64,000 nt of DNA from JACCZX01 sp963791315. Its GTDB lineage: Bacteria > Pseudomonadota > Gammaproteobacteria > Burkholderiales > Burkholderiaceae_F. Shown here piece by piece: positions 58,068-64,000 of this stretch. The stretch's first letter is position 1, and every line of letters begins with the position of its first letter. Below the pieces are notes generated by a model that saw only the letters and a program-made list of their open reading frames with translations, was not told the DNA's origin and made no database searches. Position numbers and translations under genes: made by a program. The stretch spans positions 186,001 to 250,000 of the forward strand of contig CAWBRQ010000007.1 in the NCBI GenBank assembly GCA_963791315.1. Reading direction: 5' to 3'.

Positions 58068-58418
58068 TTACGCGGTCACGTTGGCCAATTGCCCGGCCAT
58101 CACGATGTTGGCATGCAGGCCAGCGACGGCGGCACCGGTCGCGCTGGACTTCGGCTTCGAATGGCTCGTCAAAAGGTTCCAGACCATATCGTCGTCGAAT
58201 CGAAATCGCAGGATCAATTGGTTCGACCCCGCAATCTTCATCAATTGCGCGGGGCTTAACTGATCGATGATCGTGGCGACTTCTTCAGAAACGCCCAGGC
58301 GATACAGCGCTTGCGCTTTGTCGGCACGGATCATGTGCTGCGCCAGAACTAGGTAAGCCAAGTTGGCTTCGCGGATTTCCTGCAGAAGTTGGTCGTTGCT
58401 GGCGGCGATCGTGCTCAT
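58068..58418 (-). CDS. flhD: Flagellar master regulator FlhD
   Basis: The 116-residue protein contains QEIREANLAYLVLAQHMIRAD and KAQALYRLGVSEEVATII, typical of FlhD, then SPAQLMKIAGSNQLILRFR. It pairs with FlhC as the master activator. AGGAGC precedes ATG 58418. Its upstream region carries a dyad, and about 190 nt away the divergent sigma-28-type promoter. Confidence 0.95.
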   Translation of the reverse strand: MSTIAASNDQLLQEIREANLAYLVLAQHMIRADKAQALYRLGVSEEVATIIDQLSPAQLMKIAGSNQLILRFRFDDDMVWNLLTSHSKPKSSATGAAVAGLHANIVMAGQLANVTA

Positions 58419-58563
58419 CTAAGTTGCTCCTGGTTCGCGGTTGTGTCGGGTGTTGGTGTGGTTCGATTCGTTGCGTTTCGAAGTGACGCCATTGTGGGAA
58501 ACCGGCTCAATTCGTTGAATCAGCGTGTCGCTACGAACCCTGTCGGCCGGCCGCTCGTCTGCT

Positions 58564-58580
58564 TGTAAGGTTTTTTCCTA
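58564..58580. promoter_or_regulatory. Dyad upstream of flhD, possible response-regulator site
   Basis: GTAAGG-TTTTTT-CCTAC is a near-perfect dyad about 150 nt upstream of flhD. The arrangement TAAG...TCCTA resembles sites of NarL/FixJ-type regulators such as RcsB and BvgA. The half-site TGTAGGAAAAA recurs upstream of the Csu operon at 15949-15959. The binding protein is unknown. Confidence 0.4.
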
Positions 58581-58602
58581 CACGCTCCGCGTCACAATTT
58601 AT

Positions 58603-58629
58603 TCAAGTCCGGTGTAGACGTGCCGTTAA
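58603..58629 (+). promoter_or_regulatory. Candidate FliA (sigma-28) promoter
   Basis: TCAAGTCC (58603-58610), 11 nt, then GCCGTTAA (58622-58629). Against the consensus TAAAGTTT-N11-GCCGATAA this is 5 of 8 and 7 of 8 with exact spacing. It points away from flhD and toward fliT, with a predicted start near 58636. Confidence 0.6.
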
Positions 58630-58635
58630 ACGAAC

Positions 58636-58765
58636 TGTGCGAGGCCCGCGCGCCGCAGTCACGTCGATGGACGTACAGATGGCAAGAGCGCTTCGCCACG
58701 TTGGTTGATGTGGATTTGGTTTCCTCCCCCGCCTTTGCGCCGGTCTATGACCGGCGCTTTTTTTT
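58636..58765 (+). ncRNA. Candidate sigma-28-dependent small RNA or fliT leader
   Basis: From the predicted start to the terminator the transcript is about 130 nt and has no convincing open frame. It can fold into three successive hairpins: ACGTC / GACGT (58661-58674), TGGC / GCCA with inner AAG / CTT (58680-58698), and the terminator. It could be a stand-alone small RNA made late in flagellar assembly, or a terminated leader (attenuator) of fliT-ycgR, whose first codon is about 108 nt further on. No similarity to a known riboswitch is seen. Confidence 0.45.
58737..58765 (+). terminator. Strong Rho-independent terminator without an upstream gene
   Basis: GCGCCGGTC (58737-58745) pairs with GACCGGCGC (58749-58757) over a TAT loop and is followed by eight T. 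No plus-strand gene precedes it; only the sigma-28-type promoter does. Confidence 0.9.
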
Positions 58766-58873
58766 GACGAAAAGCGCTCGGAACGGCCCTCCAATCGGAC
58801 GATGGCGCGTACCTCATCATCGGTACAGTGCTCAAGCTTGATATCTGAATCAGCACTGACGGGGAACGGCACG

Positions 58874-59257
58874 ATGCCGAACGAATTTTGCGAGGTGGCC
58901 GAGATGATCGAAGCGGCCTCATCGACGACGGCAGCCGAGCCGGCGCGCTCGAGTTTGCTGCGGCACTACGAAGCGATTGCACAGTCGAGTTGCGCAATGC
59001 TTGCAGCGGCGCGTGCCGGCGACTGGACTGAAGTCGAGCGCCAGGAAGAGCGCTGCGGGGCGTTGATTGCAATCCTAAAGGCAGCCGACGAGCGACCCAG
59101 CTCGCTTAGCGCCGCTGATGATCAGCGCCGCATGTCCTTGCTGCGGCAGATTCTTGCGGACGACGCTTGTATTCGAGGACAAGCCGAGCCCTGGCTTGAG
59201 CCCATCGCCCCGTTCATCTCGACGCCGCGTTCGAAGTCGAGTACCGAATCCGCATGA
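58874..59257 (+). CDS. fliT: FliT-like flagellar chaperone/regulator
   Basis: The 127-residue helical protein has LLRHYEAIAQSSCAMLAAA, AGDWTEVERQEERCGALI and LLRQILADDACIRGQ, matching FliT in size and pattern. FliT is the export chaperone of the filament cap FliD and can inhibit FlhDC in enterobacteria. ATG 58874 is preferred to an earlier in-frame ATG at 58802. It overlaps ycgR by 4 nt (ATGA), so the two form an operon. FliD is not in the window. Confidence 0.75.
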   Translation: MPNEFCEVAEMIEAASSTTAAEPARSSLLRHYEAIAQSSCAMLAAARAGDWTEVERQEERCGALIAILKAADERPSSLSAADDQRRMSLLRQILADDACIRGQAEPWLEPIAPFISTPRSKSSTESA

Positions 59258-60027
59258 GCTTGACGACGCCTTTTCCGGAACCGGATTCGCCTGAGCTCGA
59301 GCGCTTCGCGATCTACTCGCGCAGCGAGATCGCCGGCTTGCTGCGCCAGTTGCGCGACAAGCAGGTGCTGGTCACGTTGTACTACGACCAGGCAGCGGGG
59401 TTCACGGTTAGCAACGTCCTCGAAGTAAATGAAGGCTTCGAGGAGCTGATTCTGGATCGTACGTCCGACGCAGGCGCACAAAAGGCGATCTACGCGTCGA
59501 AGCAGCTGGTAGTAGTCGCGTTTCTCGATAACGTGAAGCTGCAGTTTTCGGTCGGCGCTGCCGAGGCAGTCGAGCATCAGGGGCGCCCGGCGTTTCGCGT
59601 TCGATTGCCGCAGCAGTTATTGCGTATGCAGCGGCGTGGCGCATACCGTAGGCAACCACCCGCCGTTCGGCCTGCGACATGTCTAGTGCCGTCTCCGGGT
59701 AAGAAAGGGCAATACGAGTCCGTGCGTGTGCTCGATTTGAGCGTCGGCGGCCTGGCGTTGTTTGTGCATCCGGTCCAGTTTTCATTGCCGGCCGACTACA
59801 CGCTCGAAAACTGCTATCTCGATCTGCCGGACATTGGCCAGATCACCGTCACACTGCGCGTGCGTTACGTCGACGATGTCCAGGCTTCGAATGACGGCGT
59901 GCGCCGCTGCGGATGTGAGTTCGTCGAGCTCAGCGAGTCGGCCGCACGCATGCTGCAGCGATACATGAACAAGCTCGATGCCGCGGCGCGCTCAAACGGA
60001 CCGCCGCCCGACGAAGTGGCCGCATAG
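59254..60027 (+). CDS. ycgR: Flagellar brake protein YcgR (PilZ)
   Basis: YcgR binds c-di-GMP and slows the flagellar motor. The 257-residue protein has the YcgR N-terminal domain (RSEIAGLLRQLRDKQVLVTL) and a C-terminal PilZ domain. The PilZ motifs are RxxxR (RRGAYRRQPP) and DxSxxG (LDLSVGGLAL). Coupling to fliT is unusual but sensible for motility control. A terminator follows 11 nt after its stop. Confidence 0.9.
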   Translation: MSLTTPFPEPDSPELERFAIYSRSEIAGLLRQLRDKQVLVTLYYDQAAGFTVSNVLEVNEGFEELILDRTSDAGAQKAIYASKQLVVVAFLDNVKLQFSVGAAEAVEHQGRPAFRVRLPQQLLRMQRRGAYRRQPPAVRPATCLVPSPGKKGQYESVRVLDLSVGGLALFVHPVQFSLPADYTLENCYLDLPDIGQITVTLRVRYVDDVQASNDGVRRCGCEFVELSESAARMLQRYMNKLDAAARSNGPPPDEVAA

Positions 60028-60038
60028 GAAACGCAAAT

Positions 60039-60068
60039 AAAAAAAGGCGCCTGGTGGCGCCTTTTTTT
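60039..60068. terminator. Terminator after ycgR
   Basis: GGCGCC (60046-60051) pairs with GGCGCC (60056-60061) over TGGT, flanked by seven A and seven T. It can serve both ycgR and the convergent 142-residue gene. Confidence 0.92.
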
Positions 60069-60083
60069 ATTGCGATCTGTTAT

Positions 60084-60512
60084 CTATTTCGTAGCTGTCG
60101 CTGGATACATATCGTTCCATGTATGCGCGTACTGCTTGCCGGTGCCGATCCAAGCGACCGTGCCGACCGATAGTGCCGCCGTGTAAAGCGATGCGATCAG
60201 CTCCGCAGCGTTTTGACGGCAAGCGATTCTTACGGCGCTTAATAGATGCAGATGATTTTCAGCGTAGCGGCGCTCGACAAGCCGCATTTCGCGACTGATC
60301 GGCAGCAGCGATTCGGGCAAACCTGCGACACCGCGACGGCCTTCGAGCGCACGTGCTGCGGTGTCCTCGAACCACACAAATAGCTCGGTGGGCGCTTCTG
60401 CACAACCCTTGCTGGATGCAGGCTCTAACGCTGCCGTATCAGACGCAGACGCAACGCCGATCGGTCGGGTCGATATTTCCGCCAGTTGCTTAACGAGTTG
60501 GTTGCGGGTCAT
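60084..60512 (-). CDS. Unknown 142-residue protein in the flagellar region
   Basis: The protein is mostly helical with ELFVWFEDTAARALEGR in the middle and LLSAVRIACRQNAAELIAS near the end, closing with a polar stretch. I do not recognise a family. A hydrophobic segment (ALSVGTVAWIG) is too short and polar-flanked to be sure of a membrane helix. A weak sigma-28-like promoter lies 57-83 nt upstream of the start, which together with its neighbours suggests a motility link. Confidence 0.6.
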   Translation of the reverse strand: MTRNQLVKQLAEISTRPIGVASASDTAALEPASSKGCAEAPTELFVWFEDTAARALEGRRGVAGLPESLLPISREMRLVERRYAENHLHLLSAVRIACRQNAAELIASLYTAALSVGTVAWIGTGKQYAHTWNDMYPATATK

Positions 60513-60876
60513 CGGTGCATCCCTTTAGTCGCATAGTTGTGACGCGTGTTTGCGTCATGGTGAGATCAAGATCGACCCGCGCGCGCGGTTCTTTAAACGT
60601 CGTCCGACGGCATCGGGGGCGGTCTGGCTGCTGTTGACTCGGGAATGGGTGGCGATCACATGCCTTTCCTGCTTTGCACGCTTGCCGCAACTCGATGCTG
60701 GCCGCGTGGGCGTGTCTTCGCGGCTTTGATTGCTCTGCGCTTTGAGGAGTGCAGTCACACACTTCTCCGTTGCCTTACGCCCGCTGTAAGCCGATTCCCG
60801 ATGCCGCCAGATGTCCGGCTTTTCGCCCACCTATCGGCGTTTAGCGGCCTCTCCCAGCCCCCTAAAGTTTGGACAT
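60513..60876. other. Divergent intergenic region before fliA
   Basis: These 364 nt hold no supported gene. Seen here are a TGACGC-N6-GCGTCA dyad (60540-60557), the sigma-28-like candidate for the minus-strand gene, and TAAAGTTT (60863-60870) close to fliA. The fliA promoter, expected to depend on FlhDC, should lie in the right half, but I could not identify its binding site. Confidence 0.45.
60569..60595 (-). promoter_or_regulatory. Weak FliA-type promoter candidate
   Basis: On the minus strand TAAAGAAC (60595-60588), 11 nt, GTCGATCT (60576-60569). It matches the sigma-28 consensus at 5 of 8 in each box with exact spacing. It would drive the 142-residue gene. Confidence 0.35.
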
Positions 60877-61665
60877 ATGAAGAACGACGCATTTCTATAC
60901 GACGCGCTTTATCAGGCGCTGAACAACGGCCAGATCGATGCCCAGCAACTGGAGCAAGTCCGGCCCAGTTCGCTGCTCGACAGCGACTACGTCAAGCTAT
61001 ACACACCGCTGGTGCGGCGTCTTGCGCATCAGATGATCGCGCGGCTGCCAGCGAACGTGGAGTTGGACGACATGATCCAGGCCGGCATGATGGGGCTAAT
61101 GGATGCGGTGTCTCGATTCGAAGTGACGCAAGGGACGCAGTTCGAGGTCTACGCTGCGCAGCGCATTCGCGGCGCAATGCTCGATGAACTGCGCGCCAAC
61201 GATTGGCTGCCGCGCTCTGCGCGCAAGAGCCAGCGTGATATAGAAAACGCAATTCATAGGCTCGAAGGCAAGCTCGGCCGCGCGCCGCATGAAACCGAGA
61301 TCGCAGGCGAGCTCGAAATGTCGCTGGTGCAGTATCAACAGATGCTGCACGATGCACGCGGCGCACAGCTGGTGCACCTGGACGATCTGGGCGGCAAGGT
61401 CGACGATGAAGACTATCTTGAGCGTCACCTGGTCGGCGATTGTCCGGAGCCGGGCGAAATCTTGCGCGACAAGCGTTTCCGCTACGCGCTAGTCGATGCG
61501 ATAGACGAGCTGCCAGAGCGTGAAAAGCTCCTGATGAGTCTGTATCACGAACAGGACTTGAATCTGCGGGAAATCGGCGTCGTGATGGGGATCACAGAGT
61601 CACGCGTCTGCCAGTTGCACAGTCAGGCTGTTGCCCGTCTACGTGTCCGGCTCAAGAACTGGTAA
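60877..61665 (+). CDS. fliA: Flagellar sigma factor FliA (sigma-28)
   Basis: FliA transcribes late flagellar and chemotaxis genes. The 262-residue protein has region 2 (LVRRLAHQMIARLPANVEL; FEVYAAQRIRGAMLDELR), region 3 (ALVDAIDELPEREKLLM is at the 3/4 border) and the region 4 HTH (REIGVVMGITESRVCQLHS). The start is ATG 60877 (product begins MKNDAFLYD); an upstream in-frame start adds residues with no family match. It faces the flgMN pair, whose FlgM would be its inhibitor. Confidence 0.95.
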   Translation: MKNDAFLYDALYQALNNGQIDAQQLEQVRPSSLLDSDYVKLYTPLVRRLAHQMIARLPANVELDDMIQAGMMGLMDAVSRFEVTQGTQFEVYAAQRIRGAMLDELRANDWLPRSARKSQRDIENAIHRLEGKLGRAPHETEIAGELEMSLVQYQQMLHDARGAQLVHLDDLGGKVDDEDYLERHLVGDCPEPGEILRDKRFRYALVDAIDELPEREKLLMSLYHEQDLNLREIGVVMGITESRVCQLHSQAVARLRVRLKNW

Positions 61666-61720
61666 TCGATAACGGCCGCTTTGTGTACGCGAGCCGATGG
61701 CTCGCACGTGCATGGAAGTG

Positions 61721-61978
61721 CTAGCCGGCAAACATTCTCAGTTGTGCCGCTTCACGCGCGAAGCGTTCGAGTTCATCGGTTCCGCCTTGCCGCATTGCGC
61801 GAAGTGCGCTTGCCTGGGGCGCGAGCAGCCGCAATAAGTGTTCTTTACGCCCATTGGCATCGGCGAGGCCCGCAGGGTCGTTCGCGATCAACGCTTCACT
61901 TTCGTCGTGCAGAGCCTTTATCAAGTCGGAGAACAAGCGGGCCGGGGCGTCCGGAGGTAGCGAGGAGTGCGGGTACAT
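61721..61978 (-). CDS. flgN: Short FlgN-like flagellar chaperone
   Basis: The 85-residue frame has LFSDLIKALHDESEALIAND then GRKEHLLRLLAPQASALRAM, which fits the N-terminal half of FlgN, the chaperone of hook-filament junction proteins. Usual FlgN proteins have 140-160 residues; here the sequence stops after QLRMFAG. Either this lineage has a short form or the 3' part has been lost. The start could be ATG 61978 or TTG 62002; neither has a strong ribosome-binding site. It directly follows flgM. Confidence 0.65.
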   Translation of the reverse strand: MYPHSSLPPDAPARLFSDLIKALHDESEALIANDPAGLADANGRKEHLLRLLAPQASALRAMRQGGTDELERFAREAAQLRMFAG

Positions 61979-61988
61979 GTCGAAACGA

Positions 61989-62189
61989 TCAGTGTTGTCC
62001 AACGGATTGAAAGTGCGGATCGAGGGCGGCGATCAGCTTGGCCGCGATCACCTGCGAATCGATCCGATAGCACCCTTCGGCGATGGCCTTGCGTAACGCG
62101 AGGATCCGGCTTTCAGGGCAAAGCTTGCGTGCGAGCCGAATCTCGGCGCCAGGGGGTGCCAGTGGACGGGAGCGCGCTAAGTGGGTCAC
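61989..62189 (-). CDS. flgM: Short FlgM-like anti-sigma-28 factor
   Basis: The 66-residue frame starts at GTG 62189 and ends SVGQH. Its core, RILALRKAIAEGCYRID followed by SQVIAAKLIAAL, is the sigma-28-binding C-terminal half of FlgM. The usual flexible N-terminal 30-40 residues, needed for export in Salmonella, are missing. The predicted transcription start from the sigma-28-type promoter falls at or within 1-2 nt of the GTG, so the mRNA may be leaderless. A longer in-frame extension exists but lies upstream of the promoter and has no FlgM-like sequence. Confidence 0.65.
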   Translation of the reverse strand: MTHLARSRPLAPPGAEIRLARKLCPESRILALRKAIAEGCYRIDSQVIAAKLIAALDPHFQSVGQH

Positions 62190-62196
62190 GTTACAA

Positions 62197-62223
62197 AATT
62201 CGGCAATTGGCCGTCGAACTTTA
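62197..62223 (-). promoter_or_regulatory. FliA (sigma-28) promoter of flgMN
   Basis: On the minus strand TAAAGTTC (62223-62216), 11 nt, GCCGAATT (62204-62197). The -35 box matches 7 of 8, the -10 box 5 of 8, with exact spacing. It gives sigma-28 control of its own inhibitor, as in other bacteria. Confidence 0.65.
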
Positions 62224-62307
62224 GATCGGCGGCATTCAAGCGACCGCGCCCTGTAGGGTGCATTATTCTTACCTGACCTCTGAAGCGGCTGATTGCCGAT
62301 ACTTCGC

Positions 62308-64000
62308 GTGGCTGATCGCCCTACCATTCCGCAGCGTTCCTCCAACCTCGCTCCGCGTGCGGCCAATGCGCCGAAAGTGGTCAGCGAAGAGCGTGCATTG
62401 GCCCTCGGGCTGCCGGGTACTAGTAAGGGCGCACCGCCGCCGGCATCGGGTGTTGTGACTGCGATTTCGGCGGCGGCAACACCGCTGGACTTCACCGCGT
62501 TGCCCGATGAAGCCGCGAATCTCGCAGCGCGGCCGGCCGACACCGTTATTGAAACGTTACTGGCGGCGGCACACATTGGCCTGGCGCTGGTCGACCGTGA
62601 CATGAATTACCGGCTGTGGAACAACTGTCTGGAAGAGCTGTTCGACGTGCCGGCGGATGCGTTGCTCGGAGGCGCGGTCGACCAAGCGGACGGACTGAGT
62701 CAGCTACCGGACCTGATTACAGAGCTGAAGCGCATCAGCGAAAGCGGTGACCGCACGCCGGTCGAGCGCGAATACCAGCTGCCTCGAACCGATCGCGGGT
62801 GGGTGCGCGTGAAGATGGCACCGGTGTTCACGATTGACGGACGCTTCGACGGGGTGCTGGTCACGTGCGAGCCAATCGACCGCGAACGGTTTGCACAGAA
62901 CTCGCTCGGAGCGCTGCGGCAGGCGCTCGAATCTGTTGGCGAAATGGTGTTCGAAATCGATCAGCGGGGCGCGGTGGTTGACGCCAACGATGCCGCGCGG
63001 CAGAGGCTTGGCTACGACCGCGAGTCGCTACGAGGATTGTCGCTTAGTGCGATCGATGTCGGCCTGGCCGGGACAAACGGCGACAGTCCGGGCTTCGCGT
63101 CGCTGTATGAACAGCTGCAAACGCGCGGCTCTTTCCAGGCCGACACGCGCTACAAGACTCGGTTTGGAACCGAATTTGCCGTCGAAACGGTGCTGCAGCG
63201 AGTCGTGCACGATGGGCGCGAGTTCATTTTGCTGCTTGCGCGCGACGTCGGCACGCGCAAGCAGGCCGAGTCCGATCTAAGCGAAAGCGCTGAGCGCTTT
63301 CGCGCGCTGTTCGATGAGAGCCCGGTGGCGGCGCTTCTGCTGGACAGCGAGTTTCGGCTGATCGGTGTCAACCGGGCCGCGTGCGAAACGCTCGGCTACG
63401 ACGTCGACGAGCTGTTGGGAAAAGATCCGACCACGCTTTTGCACGTCGACGATCGACCTTCGCTGCAACATGCGCGCGCAGAGATGCAGCGCGGCGCGGT
63501 CGAGTCCGAGTCCGCCGAGCGTCGCTTCATGCATCGCGATGGACGTGTCGTGTGGACGAAACTTTCGATGCGCGCGATCGCATCCGAAAGCGGCTTGCGA
63601 CACACGCTGCTGGTTCTCGAGAACTTCACCGACCGCAAGATTTTTGAGGAACAGCTGCAGGTTGCCCTGCGCGATCAGCAGACGTTGTTCGAAACTATGT
63701 CGGTCGGCGTGGCGCAGACGATGTCGGGAAAGATTCTGCTGGCCAACCGCGAATTCGCGGAGATGTTCGGCTACAGCGACGGCGAAGTGATCGGCATGCC
63801 ATTGTGGGACCTGTGCATTGATCGCCATCACCGCGCTCCGAACGAAGTGTCGGGTATGCCGGTCGTGCGCTCGCATCAAACGACGAGTGGCGAAGTAGTG
63901 CTGTTCAGAACCGACGGTGAGCCGGTCTGGTGTCTGGTTCAGGCACGCCCGATTCAGGCCCAGGAGCCAGGTCTCGAAGTGCTGCGCGAAGCGATCTACA
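62308..64000 (+). CDS. Multi-PAS sensor protein, 3' end outside the window
   Basis: An open frame runs from GTG 62308 (an in-frame stop lies at 62290) past the window end, 564 codons so far. After an Ala/Pro-rich start it shows four PAS-type units: one near residue 80 (ALVDRDMNYRLWNNCLEELF), one near 215 (MVFEIDQRGAVVDANDAAR), one near 335 (FDESPVAALLLDSEFRLIG) and one near 465 (QTMSGKILLANREFAEMFG). Joining segments such as ENFTDRKIFEEQLQVAL are typical PAC linkers. The output domain (GGDEF, EAL or histidine kinase) is not reached. Given the c-di-GMP proteins nearby, a diguanylate cyclase or phosphodiesterase is a reasonable guess. Confidence 0.85.
   Translation, partial: MADRPTIPQRSSNLAPRAANAPKVVSEERALALGLPGTSKGAPPPASGVVTAISAAATPLDFTALPDEAANLAARPADTVIETLLAAAHIGLALVDRDMNYRLWNNCLEELFDVPADALLGGAVDQADGLSQLPDLITELKRISESGDRTPVEREYQLPRTDRGWVRVKMAPVFTIDGRFDGVLVTCEPIDRERFAQNSLGALRQALESVGEMVFEIDQRGAVVDANDAARQRLGYDRESLRGLSLSAIDVGLAGTNGDSPGFASLYEQLQTRGSFQADTRYKTRFGTEFAVETVLQRVVHDGREFILLLARDVGTRKQAESDLSESAERFRALFDESPVAALLLDSEFRLIGVNRAACETLGYDVDELLGKDPTTLLHVDDRPSLQHARAEMQRGAVESESAERRFMHRDGRVVWTKLSMRAIASESGLRHTLLVLENFTDRKIFEEQLQVALRDQQTLFETMSVGVAQTMSGKILLANREFAEMFGYSDGEVIGMPLWDLCIDRHHRAPNEVSGMPVVRSHQTTSGEVVLFRTDGEPVWCLVQARPIQAQEPGLEVLREAIY

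Noticed and set aside
60863..60889. TAAAGTTT, a perfect sigma-28 -35 box just before fliA
   Set aside because: The -10 position at the correct spacing (GAACGACG) does not match and lies inside the fliA coding sequence.
62295..62302. GCCGATAC, 7 of 8 match to the sigma-28 -10 box before the PAS gene
   Set aside because: The -35 position (ACCTCTGA) does not match, and transcription would start at the start codon.

Overview
The window is chromosomal DNA from a GC-rich betaproteobacterium, most likely a member of the Burkholderiales. The reasons are the order DUF502 - aspS - nudB - endonuclease/exonuclease - clsB, a histone-H1-like protein carrying a SWIB domain, an archaic (Csu-type) chaperone-usher fimbrial operon, a GltIJKL-type transporter, and FlhDC/FliA flagellar control with PilZ proteins beside it. 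I cannot fix genus or family from the sequence alone. I see no rRNA, tRNA, insertion sequence, prophage or CRISPR array.

Layout. 1-7.1 kb: translation and housekeeping (DUF502 tail, aspS, nudB), envelope proteins and cardiolipin synthase ClsB. 7.1-11.6 kb: SWIB/H1-like protein, HNH nuclease, small lipoproteins, a CYTH-CHAD protein. 11.6-15.8 kb (minus strand): Csu-type pilin, chaperone, usher and tip genes, all broken by single-base indels. 16-20.5 kb: two tandem degenerate EAL-like proteins, mtnA, an outer-membrane barrel and a TraB/GumN protein. 20.5-23.4 kb: DoxX - GST - aromatic dioxygenase operon with a divergent LysR gene. 23.4-35 kb: a TetR-controlled fatty-acid beta-oxidation cluster (acyl-CoA dehydrogenase, hydroxyacyl-CoA dehydrogenase/hydratase, thiolase, enoyl-CoA hydratase/isomerase, thioesterase, SDR), then an amidase and a flavoprotein. 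35-43.2 kb: YciA-like thioesterase, Atm1-type ABC exporter, gltIJKL plus a second binding protein, and ClsA. 43.2-56.3 kb: membrane-fused spermidine-synthase-like protein, glycerate kinase, S9 peptidase, a solitary aceE, pyrC and small genes. 56.6-64 kb: a motility-control region (PilZ protein, flhDC, fliT-ycgR, fliA, flgMN and a truncated PAS sensor).

Two themes stand out. First, at least nine genes are split between reading frames although protein motifs continue across the breaks. Wherever I could place the break, the frame is restored by changing a short homopolymer by one base, usually removing one. The Csu operon holds most of these. That pattern points more to homopolymer errors in the sequence than to old pseudogenes, but raw reads are needed to decide. 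Second, the motility region contains FliA (sigma-28)-type promoter sequences: one before a very short, apparently leaderless flgM, and one between flhD and fliT that is followed about 130 nt later by a strong Rho-independent terminator with no gene in between. The latter is a candidate sigma-28-dependent small RNA or an attenuated leader of fliT-ycgR, and is the best candidate here for something not yet described.
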